Source: CAXKXX01 sp964059975
GTDB taxonomy: Bacteria > Pseudomonadota > Gammaproteobacteria > Enterobacterales > Enterobacteriaceae
DNA length: 64,000 nt
NCBI GenBank assembly: GCA_964059975.1
Contig: CAXKXX010000006.1
Span: forward strand, 1-64,000
Direction of reading: 5' to 3'
Positions 57,756-64,000 of this stretch are shown here, piece after piece. Numbering within the stretch: position 1 is the stretch's first letter; each line of letters opens with the position of its first letter. The translations under genes were made by a program, and so were the position numbers. The notes under the pieces are model-generated. The model searched no databases and was not told the origin of the DNA. It was given only the letters and a program-made list of their open reading frames with translations.

Positions 57756-58652
57756 CTACACTAATAACTCTTTAGATTGTAAATCGGCATGATAAGACGA
57801 GCGAACAAGAGGTCCGCAGTAGGCATGAGTGAAACCCATAGACATAGCCTCTTCTTGCATTACACTGAATTCTTCCGGACTGATGTAGCGCTGAACCGGA
57901 ATGTGTTGACGGCTTGGTTGAAGATATTGTCCAAGCGTCAGCATAGTAACCCCGTGGTGAATTAGATCACGCATTACTTTAATAATTTCGGTATTAGTTT
58001 CTCCTAAACCAAGGATTAGACCAGATTTTGTGGGGATGCTCGGTTTTGCTTTTTTAAAACGCTCTAGTAGTTTCAGTGATGATATATAGCTGGCACCGGG
58101 GCGAACCTGGCGATAAATGCGTGGCACACTCTCTAGGTTGTGGTTAAATACGTCTGGGGGCGTTTTAATGAGAATCTTTAAAGCACAGTCCATGCGTCCA
58201 CGAAAATCGGGTACTAACGTTTCGATCTTGATAGAAGGATTTTTAGTACGGATAGTCGTTATACAGTCAGCATAATGTTGAGCGCCCCCATCACGCAGAT
58301 CGTCGCGATTAGCTGAAGTTATCACCACATAGCGTAAATTCATATCAGAAATAGTATTCGCTAATTTTTTAGGTTCGTTGATATCGGGAATTAGCGGGCG
58401 ACCATGGGTCACATCACAAAATGGACAGCGTCGGGTGCAGACGGCACCTAAGATCATAAATGTTGCCGTCCCTCGATTAAAGCATTCGGGTAGGTTTGGG
58501 CAGGAAGCCTCCTCACATATCGAATGTAAACCATGTTTACGCATGGCATCTTTAATACTCTGAATGCGGGTGAAGTCGGTGACCAGCTTGATTTTTATCC
58601 AGTTGGGCTTTTTTAGTAACTCTAACGGCTTAGGCTTTTTTATGGAGATCAT
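57756..58652 (-). CDS. lipA: lipoyl synthase
   Basis: LipA is a radical-SAM enzyme inserting two sulfurs into octanoyl groups on lipoyl domains. The 298-aa product lacks about 23 N-terminal residues compared with E. coli (321 aa), a poorly conserved region. The auxiliary cluster cysteines (CEEASCPNLPEC), radical-SAM motif (CTRRCPFC) and C-terminal RSSYHAD are intact. lipB, which supplies the octanoyl groups and lies upstream in E. coli, is only a remnant here, so LipA would need LplA or salvage from elsewhere. It stands alone on the minus strand. Confidence 0.96.
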   Translation of the reverse strand: MISIKKPKPLELLKKPNWIKIKLVTDFTRIQSIKDAMRKHGLHSICEEASCPNLPECFNRGTATFMILGAVCTRRCPFCDVTHGRPLIPDINEPKKLANTISDMNLRYVVITSANRDDLRDGGAQHYADCITTIRTKNPSIKIETLVPDFRGRMDCALKILIKTPPDVFNHNLESVPRIYRQVRPGASYISSLKLLERFKKAKPSIPTKSGLILGLGETNTEIIKVMRDLIHHGVTMLTLGQYLQPSRQHIPVQRYISPEEFSVMQEEAMSMGFTHAYCGPLVRSSYHADLQSKELLV

Positions 58653-59189
58653 TGTTATTTTTTCTTTATTATAGTATTTCCTGACGAATTCTATCTGCGT
58701 TCATTTATGCATAATTATATCGGTTCTAGCTATGGTTCTTTTAATTCTATTTGAGTGATTGGGTTAATGTTAATAAGGTGAGTACTATATAAGAGTTTTG
58801 ATGGGTCGTATTTCGTATCACATCTTAGGCTTCGAGAATCTTTTTTATTAAAAGACTCTCTATTAAAGAACTCACTATGTAAGCGCATTAATAAGCGACT
58901 ACTTTGTTTTTTATTACCTATACATTCATCTATTACTTCTCGGATGCTGATCATGTTTATTCACTTTTATCCTAGAAGAGGATTCGATCTTTTAATCGAA
59001 CGTTAAATTTTTGCTCATCTTCTTACTACTTCTCAAGAGCATAAAGTAAAGATTTTCTATGAAACTAGGCGTGGAAGAGATCTTAAAGCAACTTACTATT
59101 CTATAATCTAGTATAAAATACTAATGGTAAATAAGCTTCTAGGCAATATTTGATCTGTGCTATCTATAAAACTTATTACAGACGTCTTT
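58653..59189. other. spacer upstream of lipA
   Basis: A 74-codon open stretch (58730-58954, minus) has no recognisable relatives and is probably chance. The rest is AT-rich and stop-filled. Confidence 0.55.
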
Positions 59190-59390
59190 AATGTCGTGTC
59201 GATCCGGTTTGCGAGATGTTGATCAGAAACGATAGCTAACTTGAACATCTTTTATACATCACGGAAAGTCATCGGTAATGCTCAATATTTAATTCTACGT
59301 GGTTCCTTGTTTGCCATAGATCGGTTTTCGACATCTTGTATAAAGTTTTTCTAATGGTAAGTGGCGCACTTCAAGGTGCAGGTACGTTAA
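59190..59390 (-). pseudogene. lipB: lipB (octanoyltransferase) remnant
   Basis: Reading the minus strand, YLHLEVRHLPL (near 59370) resembles the LipB start ILVRQLGL. In another frame KMSKTDLWQTRNHVELNIEHY fits the LipB segment with TD, then E-I/L and VEHYP at near-identical spacing. Further on, AIVSDQ resembles the next block (PVIQSDRGG). Stops and at least one frameshift interrupt it. The location upstream of lipA and downstream of mrdAB agrees with E. coli. The identity rests on short matches and synteny. Confidence 0.55.
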
Positions 59391-61422
59391 TGAATCTATT
59401 TCTCTAATTAGATTATTCCGTATCTATTTTATTTCGATCATACTACTGATCTTTTTTCTTCTTATTCATAAAACCAACAAATTTTTGAATTTTTCTTTGA
59501 TGTCATTCATCTCGATAGCTCTCTTCATAGAGAACTATCATCTTACATATACTTTTTAAGTATAAATAAATATTATTTAGTTAGGGAATATGAGCATATC
59601 AAAACATTATGGTTTAGATGACGAGAATGTATTGCTCTCTATTTATTTTATTCAAAGGTATTATAGCTTATCTTATACTGATTGTTGTTAATGTATTAGT
59701 TATTATTAACTTATGGATTAGACATCGTATATAAAAATATTATTTTTTAGATCTATGCTATTGATAATTAGTCTAGTTTATGTTTTTTATAAAAATTCGT
59801 ACCGTCTATTATAGCCTAATATATTTGAAAATATAGAGAGATGGGAATTAACATGATATAAAGATTAGAGATATGAATGCTAACACTGGTTTTAATATAA
59901 TTCTATATTACGGGGTATTTTATGCTGTTTAGTACGCTAATTTTATAAAATTTTTAAAATATTTTAAGAGCTAGTTTTATAACATAAAAATAAAAATAAA
60001 AATAAAATTTATGGGCTTACTTTGATTAAGGACTAGAATGAATAAAAATTAGTATAATATGCAATATGTTAATAACATTTAATTAATTAGTTTTTCTTTT
60101 TATTAAACTAATTATCTATTTATAAAATCTTGCTATTTTTATGATCATATGGATATAGTTGTATTTTTAAAAATTTATTTAATAAATTATTAAAATATTC
60201 TAAAAAGTTAATTTATTTAACTTTCATAATAGCGACTCTTATTAAAATTTATTATTCTTATGATCATAAATAAATAATTAAAATAAAGAATTTAATTAAC
60301 TTAACATTTTATATCCGATATAACAAATAGGCCCGAATTAAAAATATAATCTGCTATCCATAGCACTATATAAAATATTTTATAAATTTAACGGTTTTAT
60401 CATGAGTAAATTTTTATTAATCCTGAGAAATCAGACTTATAAAAAATAAATGAGATTATAGAATATTTGTATTAATCTTCAGTATTAGTATGCCTATAAG
60501 ATTTAATTTATTTATTTCTAATATTCGTAAACTATTAGAACGAAGCTTAATCTATCATTATAAAATTTTTTATTGATCATAGTAGATTTTACAGTTAGTT
60601 AATATAAATTAAAGTAGTTATGCACTATAAATAAATTATAATGTCCTGACTCTTTTTTATTTCATTTAAGTATTTCAGTAGAAAATTTATGAAAATATTT
60701 TACTATGCTTCGATAAATAAATATTTTTGTAGTTTTATTACTTCGTATCATATACTAATATGTTAATCCGTATAATAAATATTATGTCGGTTGTCGCAAA
60801 TTTTTAACCCTTCTTTAGTGTTAAACTAGGTGTTGATGTTGACTTGGACAGTATTGAGAATAGAATAATGGCATGTAGTATTGGGAAAGCGCTGAAGATT
60901 ATTTCATCATCTTCTTATTAAATAAATTTAAATAACTTCTAAAGTATAGACCCATATTACTAGCATCGCAATATAAAATTGGAGATTCATTAGATATATT
61001 ATAAGCTTTGATGGTTACCTGTATTCGGGAATTAAATGACTGTAAACTTAATAGAGCGTCATCGGGGATTAAGAGCTAACTCTTTTGATCAGTACAAATG
61101 TCTACCCGTAGTTTCTGTTGTTGACCACAATGGGCTAAAGATCCTTGTATTACAATACATTCCGTGCGCCATATCAACACAATTTTATAAAATTGTCTAT
61201 GCCTTTTAAGGTGTAACAAATCGGACTACTATTGTAGTTCTATGATTCATTGTGGCTAGAATAATTATATTTTTCCTGGCGCCTTATCTAATTTTCATTA
61301 CTGACTTTAGATAAAGATTTCACAGTACTTTCTGCTTTTTGGGGCGAAATTAGTGCCTAAAGAACACAGCACCATCAGAGCTATACCGGCTGAATAGTAT
61401 TACTTATGCGTTACTCGCTATT
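59391..61422. other. 2-kb AT desert where ybeD, dacA and rlpA lie in E. coli
   Basis: None of the three genes is readable. The part at 59580-60780 is extremely AT-rich, like 38.4-40.0 kb. A patch of more ordinary composition at 60990-61300 precedes mrdB's end but shows no RlpA reading I can confirm. Confidence 0.6.
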
Positions 61423-62535
61423 TTATAAAATTTTAGACAACATTTTCCTGTGTGTATGGATTGACATAATAATTCCGAACCCTGCCATCAAAACAATTAA
61501 AGCTGAACCTCCGTAGCTTACTAGAGGGAGAGGCACGCCGACTACGGGTACGATGCCACTGACCATACCAATATTGACAAATACATAAACAAAAAGAATA
61601 AGCATCAGACTACCGACGATTACTCGACCGAAAGTAGTTTTTGCTCTTGCAGCAATCATCAGTCCCCGCATAATTAACAATAGGTATAGTATTAGCAGTA
61701 TTAGTACTCCAATTAATCCGAGCTCCTCAGCTAATACTGCAAAAATAAAGTCAGTGTGGCGCTCTGGAAGAAATTCCAGCTGTGATTGGGTGCCGTGTAA
61801 CCAACCCTTTCCTAATACTCCACCAGATCCAATAGCTATTTTCGATTGAATAATATGATAGCCGGCGCCAAGAGGATCACGTTCTGGATCTAGTAGCATC
61901 ATGATACGATTGCGCTGATAGTCGTGCATTAAAAAAAACCATAAAACTGGGATAAAACACCCTAGAAGTAAGCAGGCGATAGTGATTAGCTTCCAGCTTA
62001 TACCGGATAAGAATAGCACGAACAGGCCAGACGTGGCGATTAGAATTGAGGTACCCAAATCCGGTTGAGCGCCGACCAGTAAGGCAGGAAAAAAGATCAG
62101 ACTCAGTGCGATACCGGTATTTGTCAGAGAAGGTGGGCATACATTACGATGCATAAAGCGTGCTACCATAAGAGGTACGGCAATTTTAGCAACTTCTGAG
62201 GGCTGAAAACGTACAAGACCAAGATCTAGCCAACGTTGTGCGCCCTTACTAATTTGACCAAAAATATCTACTAATACGAGTAGAATCACACAAGTAACAT
62301 ATAAATAAGGCGCCCAATTTTCATACGATCGTGGCTGGATCTGCGCCATCACGCCCAAAATAATAAGCCCGATAATGATTTGACTAATCTTGCGTTCTAT
62401 CATTCCAATATTCTGACCGCTGGCGCTCCACATCACTAGAGTGCTATAAATAAGCAAAGCAATGATAAGCAGCAATAACGTAGGATCGATGTGAATTTTA
62501 GCCCAGATCGATCTTTTATTCTGACTCAGAATCAT
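61423..62535 (-). CDS. mrdB: peptidoglycan glycosyltransferase RodA (MrdB)
   Basis: RodA is the SEDS-family polymerase of the elongasome that extends glycan strands during rod growth, paired with PBP2. The 370-aa product equals E. coli RodA and shows about ten hydrophobic helices. SEDS-typical motifs are KGAQRWLDLGLVRFQPSEVAKIA, AQPDLGTSILIA, and ILPERHTDFIFAVLAEELG-type sequence (FLPERHTDFIFAVLAEE). It overlaps mrdA by 4 nt, as an operon with tight coupling. Confidence 0.97.
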   Translation of the reverse strand: MILSQNKRSIWAKIHIDPTLLLLIIALLIYSTLVMWSASGQNIGMIERKISQIIIGLIILGVMAQIQPRSYENWAPYLYVTCVILLVLVDIFGQISKGAQRWLDLGLVRFQPSEVAKIAVPLMVARFMHRNVCPPSLTNTGIALSLIFFPALLVGAQPDLGTSILIATSGLFVLFLSGISWKLITIACLLLGCFIPVLWFFLMHDYQRNRIMMLLDPERDPLGAGYHIIQSKIAIGSGGVLGKGWLHGTQSQLEFLPERHTDFIFAVLAEELGLIGVLILLILYLLLIMRGLMIAARAKTTFGRVIVGSLMLILFVYVFVNIGMVSGIVPVVGVPLPLVSYGGSALIVLMAGFGIIMSIHTHRKMLSKIL

Positions 62536-64000
62536 GCTGTATCTTCCTCATGGTATGTTACCCTAGTCTGAAGTAAGTCCTCGCTAGACCAATGTGTATT
62601 CTTATTACCTAGAAGAATATAATCGAAAATCTGACGAGTAATTGTCCCGATCGCTACGCTAGTGCCACCATTTTCTAAAATTATAGCGACTGATACCTTA
62701 GGATTATTATAGGGCGCAAAGGCGGTCATCAGTTTATGATCACGGAGGTGTTCTGGAAGTTTATGTGCGTTGTAGGTTTCGTAACCAAATATTTGTGCTG
62801 TACCTGACTTTACGGCCGCTCGGTAAGGTGCATCTGCGAAATAATGACGGGCCGTACCATTCGGACGATTAGCAACACCATACATGCCATCTTTAACAAT
62901 TTCCCAAAATCCCGAGTTAATATCATAGATCTTCGTAGTCTCTTTCTGATGAAAAGGCACTAGCGCACCATTTATTCTAGTACTTTGTAGCAAATGTGGC
63001 GTTTTGATATTGCCATCGTTAATTAGAATGTTGAGAGCCTTAGACATTTGGATTGGCGTAGCCGTCCAGTAGCCTTGACCTATTCCTACTGGAATAGTAT
63101 CACCCTGATACCAAGGTTTTTTATAGCGCTTGAGTTTCCATTCATAAGTTGGCATTAATCCGGAGCGTTCTTCGGAAAGATCGATTCCGGTATATTGGCC
63201 ATAACCGAATTTTCTGAGCCAGCTTGACAAGCGATCGATGCCCATATCATATGCGACTTGATAGAAAAAAGTATCTGCGGATTCCTCTAGCGCTTTGGTA
63301 ACATTCAATTGGCCGTGCCCCCATTTTTTCCAGTCTCGGAATCGTTTTCCTGAACCTGGAAACTGCCACCATCCGGGATCGAATATAACTGTATTTTTAG
63401 TGATCACGCCAGTAGTGAGTGCTGAAATTGCGATATAGGGCTTAACTGTTGATGCTGGCGGATATAATCCTTGAGTAGCGCGATTCATCAAGGGATAGTT
63501 TGAATCATTTAGAAGCTTTTGATAATCCTTATGTGAAATCCCATCGACAAATAAGTTTGCATCGTAGCTAGGGCTGGAGACCATTGCTAGAATACTACCA
63601 GTCTGAGGATCGCTCACCACTACTGCAGCCCGGCTGCCTAGGACTAAATGCGCAATATAGCGCTGTAGGTCGAGATCCAGCGTTAAGTAAACATCTTGGC
63701 CGGCAGAAGGCATCTGCTCGTGTAATTGGCGAATTACCCTGCCACGATTATTGACTTCGACTTTCTCAAAACCAGTCTTACCGTGTAATGTATTTTCATA
63801 GTAGCGTTCAATGCCCACTTTTCCGATATCGTGGGTGTCAGCATAATTAGCCAATTTACCGTCTTTATGCAACTGAGCAATATCACGATCGTTAATCTTA
63901 GATACGTAACCAATAACGTGTGTAAATGCAGAACCATAGGGATAATACCGACGCTGGCAAGCTTTTACTTCCACGCCATGGAAGCGAAATTGATTGACTG
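62532..64000 (-). CDS. mrdA: penicillin-binding protein 2 (MrdA), partial at window edge
   Basis: PBP2 is the transpeptidase of the rod-elongation complex. The visible 488 residues correspond to the C-terminal three quarters of the E. coli protein (633 aa). The frame stays open to 64000, reading VNQFRFHGVEVK before the first apparent GTG (63974), so that GTG is not the start. The active-site motifs are SxxK as PPASTVKP, SxN-type SAD in ESADTFFYQ, and KSGTAQ. The C-terminus is shorter than E. coli's. mrdB follows with overlapping ATGA. dacA and rlpA, normally downstream, are lost. Confidence 0.96.
   Translation of the reverse strand, partial: VNQFRFHGVEVKACQRRYYPYGSAFTHVIGYVSKINDRDIAQLHKDGKLANYADTHDIGKVGIERYYENTLHGKTGFEKVEVNNRGRVIRQLHEQMPSAGQDVYLTLDLDLQRYIAHLVLGSRAAVVVSDPQTGSILAMVSSPSYDANLFVDGISHKDYQKLLNDSNYPLMNRATQGLYPPASTVKPYIAISALTTGVITKNTVIFDPGWWQFPGSGKRFRDWKKWGHGQLNVTKALEESADTFFYQVAYDMGIDRLSSWLRKFGYGQYTGIDLSEERSGLMPTYEWKLKRYKKPWYQGDTIPVGIGQGYWTATPIQMSKALNILINDGNIKTPHLLQSTRINGALVPFHQKETTKIYDINSGFWEIVKDGMYGVANRPNGTARHYFADAPYRAAVKSGTAQIFGYETYNAHKLPEHLRDHKLMTAFAPYNNPKVSVAIILENGGTSVAIGTITRQIFDYILLGNKNTHWSSEDLLQTRVTYHEEDTA

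Noticed and set aside
58730..58954. 74-codon open frame upstream of lipA
   Set aside because: It resembles neither LipB nor YbeD and is compositionally ordinary spacer.
1..64000. CRISPR arrays, insertion sequences, phage genes, toxin-antitoxin or other accessory systems
   Set aside because: No regularly spaced repeats, transposase or integrase motifs, or accessory gene clusters were seen; everything recognisable is core housekeeping.

Overview
The window looks like a chromosome segment of a host-restricted gammaproteobacterium (Enterobacterales, most likely an insect endosymbiont) part-way through genome reduction. Nearly every protein reads as a close, full-length relative of an Escherichia coli protein, and gene order follows the E. 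coli map in blocks. Only about 58% of the window is coding (my sum of the gene lengths). The gaps where E. coli neighbours should lie are AT-rich, stop-filled spacer holding only scraps of genes. I found no tRNA, rRNA, insertion sequence, phage gene, CRISPR array or accessory operon. The species cannot be named from this sequence alone.

Layout. 1-9 kb: ssb inside a 176-bp inverted repeat, plsC, degQ, then rplM-rpsI followed by a dead sspA. 11-21 kb: dsbA, polA (split in two), engB, glnA and typA, in E. coli order with yihF, yihG, yihI, hemN, glnG and glnL missing. 22-30 kb: xthA, sppA, ansA, gapA. 31-35 kb: epmA and a DedA-family gene. 35-45 kb: prs-ispE-lolB diverging from hemA-prfA-prmC-sirB1-kdsA. 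46-53 kb: mfd diverging from lolC-lolD-lolE. 53-56 kb: pyrG-eno. 57-64 kb: lipA and mrdB-mrdA (mrdA runs off the right end); rlpA, dacA, ybeD and lipB have been lost between lipA and mrdB, with a recognisable lipB scrap.

Together the genes describe a housekeeping cell that still builds a Gram-negative envelope: LolB/LolCDE lipoprotein sorting, RodA/PBP2 rod elongation, KdsA for LPS Kdo, PlsC phospholipid synthesis, and DegQ and DsbA in the periplasm. It also keeps glycolysis (gapA, eno), nucleotide precursors (prs, pyrG), isoprenoid and heme entry steps (ispE, hemA), translation factors (prfA, prmC, epmA, typA, engB) and basic repair (polA, xthA, mfd, ssb).

Most notable observations. (1) DNA polymerase I is divided by one in-frame TGA in the interdomain linker, with a strong Shine-Dalgarno and ATG at almost exactly the point where the Klenow fragment begins; that Klenow ORF has Asn in place of the first metal-binding Asp of the proofreading exonuclease. 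(2) lolB is frameshifted at an A9 tract, a candidate for rescue by transcriptional slippage. (3) The spacers hold many long perfect inverted repeats with very small loops, up to 28-bp arms around 2 nt. (4) A cluster of six stem-loops lies in the engB-glnA gap, the interval that carries csrC in E. coli. (5) DsbA has CKHC instead of CPHC at its active site. (6) sspA is freshly dead: its Shine-Dalgarno is intact but the start codon reads ATA.
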